Positions 19,398-30,609 of a stretch of 42,606 nucleotides of DNA are shown here, piece after piece. The notes under the pieces were generated by a model. That model made no database searches. It was not told where the DNA came from and saw only the letters and a list, made by a program, of their open reading frames with translations. Origin of the DNA: Pseudomonadota bacterium (GTDB lineage Bacteria > Pseudomonadota > Gammaproteobacteria > Burkholderiales > Burkholderiaceae_C); assembly GCA_963205335.1 (NCBI GenBank), contig CAUJIM010000058.1:1-42606 (forward strand), read 5' to 3'. How positions within the stretch are numbered: position 1 is the stretch's first letter; every line of letters starts with the position of its first letter. The translations under genes and the position numbers were made by a program.

Positions 19398-19489
19398 TTT
19401 TTACCGCTCCTTGTGGCTCTTGCCTCGAGACCTTGTCACCCCACTCCTACGGCAAAACCTCGGGCAAGCTTAAGGGTGGTTTACATAGA

Positions 19490-20462
19490 ATGCAACGATT
19501 CGATGCTCCACATGCAGTTTCCACGCCACCAATGCCGCGCGCCGCGCCTCTTCCTGCCATGGCCGTCCTGATCCCCGACTCCCGCGACCCGGCTCCGGAC
19601 AGCCGGTCCCGTGCCGGCCCGGTGTGCGTGCTGCTGTTCAACGCCAACGACCCCAGCGGCGCGGGCGGGCTGGCGGGCGACGCGGCCGCCGTCGGCGGCA
19701 TCGGCGGCCACGGCCTGCCCGTCGTCACCGGCAGCTACGTGCGCGACAGCAGCGAAATCCACGAGCATCTCGCGTTCGACGACGACTACGTGACCGAGCA
19801 GGCGCGCGCCGTGCTCGAGGACATGCCGGTGCAGGCGATCAAGGTGGGCTTCGCCGGCAGCGCCGACAATCTCGCGGCGATTGCCGCGATCGCGGAGGAT
19901 TACGCGCAAGTCCCGGTCGTGACCTACATGCCGGACCTGTCGTGGTGGTCCAGCGACGCCATCGACCTCTACCACGATGCCTGCGCCGAGCTGCTGCTGC
20001 CGGCCACCTCGCTGCTGATCGGCAACCACGGCACGCTGTGGCGCTGGCTGCTGCCGGACTGGCAGGACGAGAAGCCGCCCACCGCGCGCGATCTCGCAGC
20101 GGCCGCGGCCGAGCACGGCGTGCCCTACCTGCTGGCCACCGGAATGCTCCTGCCCGACGGGCGGCAGAACAACGTGCTGGCCACGCCCCATGCGGTGCTC
20201 TGCAGCGCCGCTTTCGACACCCTGCCCGGCAGCTTCATCGGCGCGGGCGACACGCTGTCCGCCACCGTGACGGCGCTCGTGGCGTGCGGCTGCGAGCTCA
20301 CCGAAGCCGTGCAGGACGCGCTCACCTACGTGGAAGGCTGCCTGGCCTGCGGCTTCCGCCCGGGCATGGGCCACCAGCTGCCCGACCGCATGTTCTGGGC
20401 CGAGCCCGACGACGACGCGGACCCGGACGAGCCCGACGACGACCCCCTTGGAATCGCACCGA

Positions 20463-20479
<17 letters not shown>
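19490..20479 (+). CDS. thiD: Hydroxymethylpyrimidine/phosphomethylpyrimidine kinase-like protein
   Basis: A ribokinase-fold kinase expected to phosphorylate HMP and HMP-P in thiamine synthesis. The N-terminal [20 protein letters not shown] and the C-terminal [16 protein letters not shown] (anion hole and catalytic Asp in GAGD) define the family. The Asp/Glu-rich C-terminus ([12 protein letters not shown]) is unusual. The start is uncertain: ATG 19490 has a weak AAGGGTGG upstream, but a -10-like TAGAAT (19486-19491) overlaps it, and if that is the promoter then ATG 19532 or 19559 is used. The 3' end overlaps hemL by 17 nt, so the two are probably coupled. Confidence 0.82.
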
Positions 20480-21776
<1,297 letters not shown>

Positions 21777-21797
21777 CGGGAAGGCTGCCAGGAAATT

Positions 21798-21835
21798 CCT
21801 ATTTCGATAGCTGGTAGCGCTGGTCCAGCCTGGGC
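21798..21835. repeat. Short repeat, partial copy C, inside the eamA 3' end
   Basis: On the minus strand this reads CCAGCGCTACCAGCTATCGAAAT, which matches the right part of copies A (6425-6478) and B (24354-24402). It overlaps the last six to seven codons and the stop of the EamA gene. Confidence 0.55.
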
Positions 21836-22683
21836 CACAGCAGATTCAGGCCCAGACCCGTCAGCACCAGGAACATCGCCGCCGCCTTCCACGCCGGGAA
21901 CGGCTCGCCGAGCAGCGCCACCGAGCTGCCCATGCCGAAGACCGGCACCAGCAGCGCCATGGGCGTGACCGTCGCGGCGTCGTAGCGCACCAGCAGCCAG
22001 GCCCAGAGCCCGTAGCCGAGGAGGGTGTTGGCCGCCGACTGCCACAGCACCGCGCCCCAGGCGAGCAGCGGCGCCGTGGCCAGCGCATGCCAGAGCGTCG
22101 CCGGGCCGCCTTCGGCGAGCAGCGACAAGGCCGCGAGCGGCGGCACCGCGAAGGCGCTGCTCCAGACCATGTAGGCCACCACGTTCACCCGCCCGGCCTG
22201 GCGCCCGACGACGTTGCCCAGCGCCCAGCACAGGCCCGCGCCCAGCACCATGGCGATGCCCAGCCAGGTCGTGGTGCCGTCGGTGTGCCAGCCGATCACC
22301 GCGAAGCCCGCCAGGGCCAGCGCCGCCGCGACGAGCTGGAACAGCCGCACGCGCTCGCCGTCGAGCGCCACGGCGAGCCCCACCGTGAACAGCACCTGCG
22401 CCTGGACCACGAGCGAGGCCAGGCCGGGCGAGATCTGCGAGCGCATCGCCAGGTAGAGCAGGCTGAACTGGCCGACGCCGATCAGCAGGCCGTAGCCCAC
22501 CAGGTTGCGCCACGGCACCCGCGGCCGCGGGAAGAAGAAGATCGCGGGCAGCGCCGCCGTGGCAAAGCGCAGCGCCGCCATCAGCAGCGGCGGGAACGAC
22601 GCCAGCGCCACCTTGATGACGACGAAGTTGCTGCCCCAGATGGCCACCACCAGCAGCCCGAGCGCCAGATGGCGCGCGGACAT
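21799..22683 (-). CDS. EamA/DMT-family transporter (amino-acid metabolite exporter-like)
   Basis: A 294-residue inner-membrane protein with about ten hydrophobic helices arranged as two EamA repeats. The opening MSARHLALGLLVVAIWGSNFVVIKVAL is typical of the YdcZ/EamA-type DMT exporters, of which the cysteine/O-acetylserine exporter is the best-known member; the substrate here is unknown. ATG 22683 is preferred over a TTG at 22713. The last residues, QRYQLSK, are encoded by a copy of the AGCTATC repeat family, which also supplies the TAG stop. It follows purH by 46 nt and converges on hemL with 22 nt between stops. Confidence 0.85.
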   Translation of the reverse strand: MSARHLALGLLVVAIWGSNFVVIKVALASFPPLLMAALRFATAALPAIFFFPRPRVPWRNLVGYGLLIGVGQFSLLYLAMRSQISPGLASLVVQAQVLFTVGLAVALDGERVRLFQLVAAALALAGFAVIGWHTDGTTTWLGIAMVLGAGLCWALGNVVGRQAGRVNVVAYMVWSSAFAVPPLAALSLLAEGGPATLWHALATAPLLAWGAVLWQSAANTLLGYGLWAWLLVRYDAATVTPMALLVPVFGMGSSVALLGEPFPAWKAAAMFLVLTGLGLNLLWPRLDQRYQLSK

Positions 22684-22729
22684 CACCGAACGCGTATCGG
22701 TCACACGTGTCAATGCCTGAGTCGATGCC

Positions 22730-24328
<1,599 letters not shown>

Positions 24329-24353
24329 GACGGTCTATTCCCCAAGGTTTGAA

Positions 24354-24402
24354 ACAAATACGGCTCCAGCGCTCTACCAGCAAGCGCCAGCAGCTATCAA
24401 TT
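24354..24402. repeat. Short intergenic repeat, copy B (AGCTATC family)
   Basis: Located between fis and purH. It begins CAAATACGGCTCCAGCGC and ends CGCCAGCAGCTATCAATTC. AGCGC blocks within it can pair weakly. A run of six T follows on the plus strand (24408-24413), but the nearby genes are on the minus strand, so this is not their terminator. Confidence 0.7.
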
Positions 24403-24416
24403 CAGGATTTTTTCGA

Positions 24417-24652
24417 TCAGATCAGGCGATGATCGGCGAGCTTCTTGCGCAGCGTGTTGCGGTTGAGCCCCAGCCATTCGGCGGCGCGGGACTGGTTCTG
24501 CTGGGCGTGGTGCATCACCACCTCCAGCAGCGGCTTTTCCACCAGCCGCAGCACCATGTCGTACACCTCCGCCGGGGCCTCGCCCCCCAGGTCCTCGAAG
24601 TAGCGGTGCAGGCTGTCGCGAACGCACTCCTCGATGTTGCTGTTGCTCGCGT

Positions 24653-24656
<4 letters not shown>
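24417..24656 (-). CDS. fis: Fis-family DNA-binding protein
   Basis: A 79-residue nucleoid-associated regulator. The C-terminal helix-turn-helix is NQSRAAEWLGLNRNTLRKKL (about residues 54-73), with LLEVVMHHAQQ before it, matching the Fis/NtrC-type HTH. Its ATG overlaps the dusB stop as ATGA, the classic dusB-fis arrangement. Shorter than E. coli Fis (98 residues), as is usual in betaproteobacteria. Confidence 0.92.
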
Positions 24657-25705
<1,049 letters not shown>

Positions 25706-25804
25706 GGGGCTTGGCCGCGGGCGGATCGGCCCGCGCAACCAGCTATTGTAGTTGCCTGTTTTTTAGGCAGCCGCCATGCCGGCGACACCTACACTCGCCA
25801 GCCC
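25706..25804. promoter_or_regulatory. Divergent dusB / yqaA-like promoter region
   Basis: On the minus strand TACAAT (25750-25745) followed by AGC is a fair -10 for dusB and resembles the CACAATAGC before gltI. A small hairpin TGCCT-N7-AGGCA lies at 25753-25769 with T-residues in its loop. No clear -35 is seen for either direction. Confidence 0.35.
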
Positions 25805-26272
25805 ATGGAACCCTGGATGACCGAACTGGCCCAATGGCTGGCGCTGCCGCACAACGGCCTGGCGATGGTCTTCGTCGTCGCGCTGGTCTCGGCCACGCTG
25901 CTGCCGCTGGGCTCGGAACCGGCGGTGTTCGCGCTGGTGCGGCTCAACCCCGACCTGTTCTGGCCGGCCATCGCGGTGGCCACGCTGGGCAACACCGTCG
26001 GCGGCGCGATCTCCTGGTGGATGGGCCTGGGCACGCACCGGGCGGTCGATCGCCTGCGCGGCAAACCCAGCGAGGTGCGGGCACTCGCGTGGCTCGGGCG
26101 CTTCGGCGCGCGCGCCTGCCTGCTGAGCTGGCTGCCCGTCGTGGGCGACCCGCTGTGCGCCGTGGCCGGGTGGCTGCGCCTGCCGTTCTGGCCTTGCGTC
26201 GGCTACATGGCCGTGGGCAAATTCGCACGCTATCTGGTGATGACGGCCGGCCTGCTGTACCTCTGGCCGTGA
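25805..26272 (+). CDS. YqaA/DedA-like inner-membrane protein
   Basis: A 155-residue hydrophobic protein of the SNARE-associated/VTT group, YqaA-type. Features are the LLPLGSEPAVFAL segment near residues 35-47, ATLGNTVGGAISWWMG at about 60-75, and the GxxR...P block FGARACLLSWLPVVGDPLCAVAGWLRLPFW near 96-125, matching the re-entrant-loop region of DedA-family proteins linked to lipid scrambling or transport. Its specific role is unknown. It precedes the sulfate uptake genes in the same direction but is separated from them by a hairpin and 163 nt, so it is probably a separate transcript. Confidence 0.85.
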   Translation: MEPWMTELAQWLALPHNGLAMVFVVALVSATLLPLGSEPAVFALVRLNPDLFWPAIAVATLGNTVGGAISWWMGLGTHRAVDRLRGKPSEVRALAWLGRFGARACLLSWLPVVGDPLCAVAGWLRLPFWPCVGYMAVGKFARYLVMTAGLLYLWP

Positions 26273-26300
26273 GGCCGGGGGCAGCCCCAAAGCCCCGGCC
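26273..26300 (+). terminator. GC hairpin directly after the yqaA-like stop
   Basis: GGCCGGGG (26273-26280) pairs perfectly with CCCCGGCC (26293-26300), loop 12 nt. It begins at the base after the TGA. No U-tract follows. Confidence 0.45.
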
Positions 26301-26334
26301 GGCGTGCCGCATGTGGATATGACCGGCGCTCCTA

Positions 26335-26428
26335 ATGCGCGGCGCGCATATCGTTCCATCCAAGCAATCGTTCCGTTCCGCAGGGCAAGTCCTTAACCTG
26401 ATGTCTCGACCACACACATCGAGAGGGA
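26335..26428 (+). promoter_or_regulatory. Likely regulatory region of the sulfate uptake operon
   Basis: Contains the small palindrome ATGCGC-GGC-GCGCAT (26335-26349), then two direct repeats ATCGTTCC (26350-26357 and 26367-26374) with 17-bp spacing and a third CGTTCC at 26374-26379. GAGAGGGA (26421-26428) is the ribosome-binding site of sbp. The repeats are candidate binding sites for the LysR-type sulfur regulator CysB or Cbl; this is inference, as no CysB gene is in the window. Confidence 0.4.
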
Positions 26429-26435
26429 CCTGTCC

Positions 26436-27440
26436 GTGCGCCTGCGCTTCCTGCTTCCCCTGGCCGCCGCCCTGAGCCTGGCGGCGCCCGCGTTCGCCGC
26501 CGACGTCACGCTGCTGAACGTTTCCTACGACCCGACGCGCGAGCTGTACCAGGCCTACAACCAGGCCTTCGCCAAATACTGGGAAGCGAGGACCGGCGAC
26601 CGCGTGACGGTGCGCCAGTCGCACGGCGGCTCGGCCAAGCAGGCGCGCTCGGTCATCGACGGCCTGCAGGCCGACGTGGTGACGCTGGGGCTGGCGCCCG
26701 ACATCGACGCCATCGCCGCGCACGGGCTGGCCCGCAAGGACTGGCAGCGCCAGCTGCCCGCGAACAGCGCGCCCTACACCTCGACCATCGTCTTCCTGGT
26801 GCGCAAGGGCAACCCCAAGGGCATCCGCGACTGGCAGGACCTGGCCCGCCCCGGCATCCAGGTCATCACGCCCAACCCCAAGACCTCCGCCGGCGCCCGC
26901 TGGAACTACCTGGCGGCCTGGGGCTACGCCCTGAAGCAGCCGGGCGGCAGCGAGGAGCAGGCGCGCGCGTTCGTCGGCACGGTCTACCGGCAGGTGCCGG
27001 TGCTCGACTCCGGCGCGCGCGGCTCGACCACCACCTTCGTGGAGCGCGGCATCGGCGACGTGCTGCTCACCTGGGAGAACGAAGCCTTCCTGGCGATCCA
27101 GGAACTCGGCCCGGGCAAGGTCGAGATCGTCGTGCCCTCGGTCAGCATCCTGGCAGAGCCGCCGGTCGCGATCGTGGACAAGGTGGTCGATGCGCGCAAG
27201 ACGCGCACGGTGGCGCGGGCCTACCTGGACTACCTGTATTCCGAGGCGGGCCAAGAGCTTGCGGCCAGGCACTTCTACCGGCCCACGCTGAAGACCGTCG
27301 CCGACCGCTACGCCGCGCGCTTCCCCAGGGTGCGCCTGTTCACGATCGACGACGTGGCTTCCAGTTGGGCCAGCGCGCAGAGGAAGCACTTCGCCGACGG
27401 CGGCGTGTTCGACCAGATCTACCAGCCCGGCGCCCGGTAG
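26436..27440 (+). CDS. sbp: Periplasmic sulfate-binding protein
   Basis: High-affinity receptor for sulfate (and thiosulfate) feeding the CysTWA importer. The 334-residue precursor has a signal peptide of about 21 residues (APAFA). It contains the family signatures [12 protein letters not shown] (28-39), [47 protein letters not shown] and [19 protein letters not shown]. The close match to E. coli Sbp in these blocks favours Sbp over CysP. Start is GTG at 26436 with GAGAGGGA about 8 nt upstream. cysT follows after 5 nt. Confidence 0.95.
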   Translation: MRLRFLLPLAAALSLAAPAFAADVTLLNVSYDPTRELYQAYNQAFAKYWEARTGDRVTVRQSHGGSAKQARSVIDGLQADVVTLGLAPDIDAIAAHGLARKDWQRQLPANSAPYTSTIVFLVRKGNPKGIRDWQDLARPGIQVITPNPKTSAGARWNYLAAWGYALKQPGGSEEQARAFVGTVYRQVPVLDSGARGSTTTFVERGIGDVLLTWENEAFLAIQELGPGKVEIVVPSVSILAEPPVAIVDKVVDARKTRTVARAYLDYLYSEAGQELAARHFYRPTLKTVADRYAARFPRVRLFTIDDVASSWASAQRKHFADGGVFDQIYQPGAR

Positions 27441-27445
27441 CCGAC

Positions 27446-28297
27446 ATGCCGGCACCGACGCTTTCCCCGGCGGCGCACAGGGTCCTGCCGGGGCGCAACC
27501 TGACCCTGGGCTTCACGCTGGCCTACCTGGGCCTGATCGTGCTGCTGCCGCTGTCGGCCGCGTTCCTGAAGACGGCCACGCTGCACTGGGACGCCTTCTG
27601 GCAAATCGTCACCGCGCCCCGGGTGCTGGCGTCGCTGCGCCTGAGCTTCGGCGGCGCGCTGCTCGCGGCCCTGGTCAACGTGGTGTTCGGCGGCATCGTC
27701 GCCTGGGTGCTGGTGCGCTACCGCTTCCCCGGCAGGAAGCTGGTCGACGCCTTCGTCGACCTGCCCTTCGCGCTGCCGACCGCCGTGGCCGGCATCGCCC
27801 TGACGGCGCTGTATGCGCCCAACGGCTGGCTCGGGCAGTCGCTCGCGCCGCTGGACATCCAGGTGGCCTTCAAGCCGCTGGGCGTGATCGTGGCGCTGGT
27901 CTTCATCGGCATGCCGTTCGTGGTGCGCACCGTCCAGCCGGTGCTCGAGGACATGGCCGCCGACTACGAGGAGGCCGCCAGCAGCCTGGGCGCCTCGCGC
28001 GCGCAGGTGTTCCTGCGGGTGATCCTGCCCACCATCCTGCCCGCGCTGCTCACCGGCTTCGCGCTGGCCTTCGCGCGCGCGGCGGGGGAATACGGCTCGG
28101 TGATCTTCATCGCCGGCAACATGCCCATGGTCTCCGAGATCGCGCCGCTGCTGATCGTGACCCGGCTCGAACAGTACGACTACGCCGGCGCCACCGCCAT
28201 CGCCGTGGTGATGCTGCTGATCTCGTTCGCCCTGCTGCTGGCGATCAACCTGCTGCAGGCCTGGTCGCGCCGGCGCTCGCTTGGCGAAAACGCCTGA
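27446..28297 (+). CDS. cysT: Sulfate ABC transporter permease CysT (CysU)
   Basis: A 283-residue inner-membrane permease with about six helices. [19 protein letters not shown] and the cytoplasmic ATPase-contact loop [21 protein letters not shown] are typical of CysT. It pairs with CysW to form the sulfate channel energised by CysA. The gap to sbp is 5 nt and to cysW 7 nt, so it is one operon. Confidence 0.95.
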   Translation: MPAPTLSPAAHRVLPGRNLTLGFTLAYLGLIVLLPLSAAFLKTATLHWDAFWQIVTAPRVLASLRLSFGGALLAALVNVVFGGIVAWVLVRYRFPGRKLVDAFVDLPFALPTAVAGIALTALYAPNGWLGQSLAPLDIQVAFKPLGVIVALVFIGMPFVVRTVQPVLEDMAADYEEAASSLGASRAQVFLRVILPTILPALLTGFALAFARAAGEYGSVIFIAGNMPMVSEIAPLLIVTRLEQYDYAGATAIAVVMLLISFALLLAINLLQAWSRRRSLGENA

Positions 28298-28304
28298 ACC
28301 CGCC

Positions 28305-29201
28305 ATGCCCCCGACGACAAGCCTCGCGCTCGACCCCTTGCACGCCGCCGCCGGCAGCGCCCTTCGCGCGCCGCACGCCGAGGGCCGCGCCACCCGCGCG
28401 GCGCTGATGGGCGCGGCCTTCGCCTTCCTGCTGCTGTTCCTGTTCCTGCCGCTGGCCGCGGTGTTCCACCAGGCCCTGGGCAAGGGCTGGCAGGCCTGCG
28501 TGGCGGCCGTGACCGAGCCGGACGCGCTCGCGGCCATCCGGCTCACGCTGACGGCCACTGCCATCGCGGTGCCGCTGAACCTGGTGTTCGGCGTCTGCGC
28601 GGCCTGGGCCGTCGCGCGCTTCGAGTTCCGCGGCAAGAACCTGCTGATCACGCTGATCGACCTGCCGTTCTCGGTCTCCCCGGTGATCGCCGGCCTGATC
28701 TACGTGCTGCTGTTCGGCGCCCAGGGCTGGTTCGGCCCCTGGCTGCAGGCGCACGGCATCCAGATCCTGTTCGCCGTGCCGGGCATCGTGCTGGCCACAG
28801 TGTTCGTCACCGTGCCCTTCGTGGCGCGCGAACTGATCCCGCTGATGCAGTCCCAGGGCCACGAGGAGGAAGAAGCCGCCATCGTGCTCGGCGCCTCGGG
28901 CTGGCGCGTCTTCTGGCACGTCACGCTGCCCAACATCCGCTGGGGGCTGTTCTACGGCGTGATCCTGTGCAACGCGCGCGCCATGGGGGAATTCGGCGCC
29001 GTCTCGGTCGTCTCGGGCCACATCCGCGGCCTGACCAACACCATGCCGCTGCACGTCGAGATCCTCTACAACGAATACAACTTCGCGGCCGCCTTCTCGG
29101 TGGCGTCGCTGCTGGCGCTGCTGGCGCTGCTGACGCTGGCCCTCAAGTCCCTGGCCGAATGGCGCCTGCGCGCCCAGACCGCATCGGAGCAACCTGCATG
29201 A
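28305..29201 (+). CDS. cysW: Sulfate ABC transporter permease CysW
   Basis: A 298-residue permease, partner of Cys[23 protein letters not shown] and the coupling-loop region [22 protein letters not shown] are diagnostic, as is the NNALFNEYNFA-like ending ([20 protein letters not shown]). A 35-residue polar N-terminus precedes the first helix. ATG 28305 is chosen; an in-frame TTG at 28281 lies inside cysT. The stop overlaps the cysA start as ATGA. Confidence 0.94.
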   Translation: MPPTTSLALDPLHAAAGSALRAPHAEGRATRAALMGAAFAFLLLFLFLPLAAVFHQALGKGWQACVAAVTEPDALAAIRLTLTATAIAVPLNLVFGVCAAWAVARFEFRGKNLLITLIDLPFSVSPVIAGLIYVLLFGAQGWFGPWLQAHGIQILFAVPGIVLATVFVTVPFVARELIPLMQSQGHEEEEAAIVLGASGWRVFWHVTLPNIRWGLFYGVILCNARAMGEFGAVSVVSGHIRGLTNTMPLHVEILYNEYNFAAAFSVASLLALLALLTLALKSLAEWRLRAQTASEQPA

Positions 29202-30286
29202 GCATCGAAGTGCGCCACATCCACAAGCAGTTCGGCGCGTTCACCGCGCTCGACGACGTCTCGCTGGCCTTCCCCGACGGCCGCCTGACCGCGCTGCTCG
29301 GCCCCTCGGGCTGCGGCAAGACGACGCTCCTGCGCATCATCGCGGGGCTGGAGCGCCCGGACCGGGGCCAGGTGCTGCTGGAAGGCGGGGACGCCGCGCG
29401 CGCCAACGTGCGCCAGCGGCAGGTCGGCTTCGTGTTCCAGCACTACGCGCTGTTCAAGCACATGACGGTGTTCGAGAACGTCGCCTTCGGCCTGCGCGTG
29501 AAGCCCCGCGGCCAGCGCCCGGGCGAGCGGCAGATACGCGAGAAGGTGATGGGCCTCCTGGAGCTGGTGCAGCTCGAATGGCTGGCCGACCGCCGGCCCG
29601 CGGCCCTCTCGGGCGGCCAGCGCCAGCGCATCGCCCTGGCGCGCGCCCTGGCCGTGGAGCCGCGCGTGCTGCTGCTGGACGAACCCTTCGGGGCGCTGGA
29701 CGCCAAGGTGCGCAAGGAACTGCGCCGCTGGCTGCGCCGGCTGCACGACGACCTGCACGTGACCAGCATCTTCGTCACGCACGACCAGGAAGAGGCGCTG
29801 GAAGTGGCCGACGAGGTCGTGATCATGAACAAGGGCCGCGTCGAGCAGAAAGGCGCGCCGCAGGCGGTCTACGACGAACCGGCCACCGCCTTCGTCTGCG
29901 GCTTCCTCGGCCACATGAACCTGTTCCACGGCCGGGTGCAGGGCGGGCGGCTGCAATCGGGCGGCATGCACTTCGCGCTGCCCGGCGGCCACGATGGCGG
30001 AGACCGCCCCGGCACCGCGTACGTGCGCCCGCACGACATCCAGATCGAACCCTGCCCGCCCGGCCGCCCGGCCGCCCAGGCGGATGGCGCGAACGACCCC
30101 GGGCTGCGGGTCAGCCTGCGCCGCGCACAGGCGCTGGGCCCCCTGGCGCAGCTGGAACTGCGGCGCGAGGACACGCAGGAAACCATCGAGGTCGTCATGC
30201 CCAGCCAGGAGTTCGACCGCATCCGCGCGCGCGGCGGCCAGCACTTCATCGCACGGCCCAGGAATGCAAGGGTATTCCTGGGCTAG
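29198..30286 (+). CDS. cysA: Sulfate ABC transporter ATP-binding protein
   Basis: The 362-residue ATPase of the sulfate importer. Walker [10 protein letters not shown] (35-43), Q-loop [19 protein letters not shown] (80-98), signature LSGGQRQR (137-144; LSGG at 137-140), Walker [21 protein letters not shown] starting near residue 157, and switch His in [18 protein letters not shown] and [13 protein letters not shown] are characteristic of CysA. A C-terminal TOBE-like regulatory domain follows ([10 protein letters not shown] near 270). The ATG overlaps the cysW stop. A long intergenic region with element E2 follows. Confidence 0.95.
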   Translation: MSIEVRHIHKQFGAFTALDDVSLAFPDGRLTALLGPSGCGKTTLLRIIAGLERPDRGQVLLEGGDAARANVRQRQVGFVFQHYALFKHMTVFENVAFGLRVKPRGQRPGERQIREKVMGLLELVQLEWLADRRPAALSGGQRQRIALARALAVEPRVLLLDEPFGALDAKVRKELRRWLRRLHDDLHVTSIFVTHDQEEALEVADEVVIMNKGRVEQKGAPQAVYDEPATAFVCGFLGHMNLFHGRVQGGRLQSGGMHFALPGGHDGGDRPGTAYVRPHDIQIEPCPPGRPAAQADGANDPGLRVSLRRAQALGPLAQLELRREDTQETIEVVMPSQEFDRIRARGGQHFIARPRNARVFLG

Positions 30287-30324
30287 AGCTTGCCTGACAA
30301 GCGCAGGCCGCTCTCATTTTCTTC

Positions 30325-30477
30325 AGAGCCTGTTCGTGACCTCTTCATGGTGCCCGCAAGGCAGCGTCTGCGGCGTTGCAAATCCTCGCCGGGCCACCAG
30401 CCCGGCTGCGGTTTGCGTCTTGCAGCCACTGCCTTTGCGGGGCAACGGGCGCCATGAAGAGGTCGTGAACAGGCTCT
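30325..30477. repeat. Long nested-hairpin intergenic element E2
   Basis: A 153-bp element whose terminal arms (30325-30350 and 30452-30477) are 26-bp inverted repeats with two mismatches (arm starts AGAGCCTGTTCGTGACCTC). Inside, AAGGCAG (30359-30365 region) can pair with CTGCCTT (30429-30435 region), and the apex is a perfect GCCGGGC-CACCA-GCCCGGC (30388-30406). Between them lie the core blocks GCGTTGCAAATCCTCGC (30373-30389) and GCTGCGGTTTGCGTCTTGC (30405-30423), shared with element E1. It has no coding capacity and no transposase nearby. Confidence 0.85.
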
Positions 30478-30569
30478 TATGCACCGGGCGCCTTACCTTA
30501 TGAAAAATCAATTCTTCCCCCGGTACGGCTGCAGCCATTACCATCGGATTTGCAGAATTAAATTCTGAT

Positions 30570-30596
30570 TTTTAATACCTAAAAATTATATTAAAA
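30570..30596 (+). promoter_or_regulatory. ATA-N11-TAT palindrome, candidate LysR-type operator of cysJ
   Basis: TTTTAATA and TATTAAAA are perfect inverted 8-mers around an 11-nt spacer, ending 13 nt before the cysJ ATG. ATA-N11-TAT matches the general LysR-family box (T-N11-A). CysB or Cbl, both LysR-type, would be the natural regulators of this operon. The site is very close to the start codon, so it may cover the promoter core or act as a repressor site. Confidence 0.5.
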
Positions 30597-30609
30597 GGGA
30601 AACCTCTCC

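Larger units (their letters stand above)
30287..30609. other. 323-nt intergenic region between cysA and cysJ
   Basis: No gene is seen. From left to right it holds a short GC-rich stretch after cysA, the nested-hairpin element E2 (30325-30477), then an AT-rich segment (about 30500-30600) that looks like the cysJ promoter and operator. The AT-rich part contains the palindromes GAATTAAATTC (30555-30565) and TTTTAATA-N11-TATTAAAA (30570-30596), and AAAAGGGA as a probable ribosome-binding site. Confidence 0.7.

Noticed and set aside
24408-24416. Run of T after repeat copy B as a terminator
   Set aside because: It lies on the plus strand in a region transcribed from the minus strand (fis to purH), and the preceding stem is weak.
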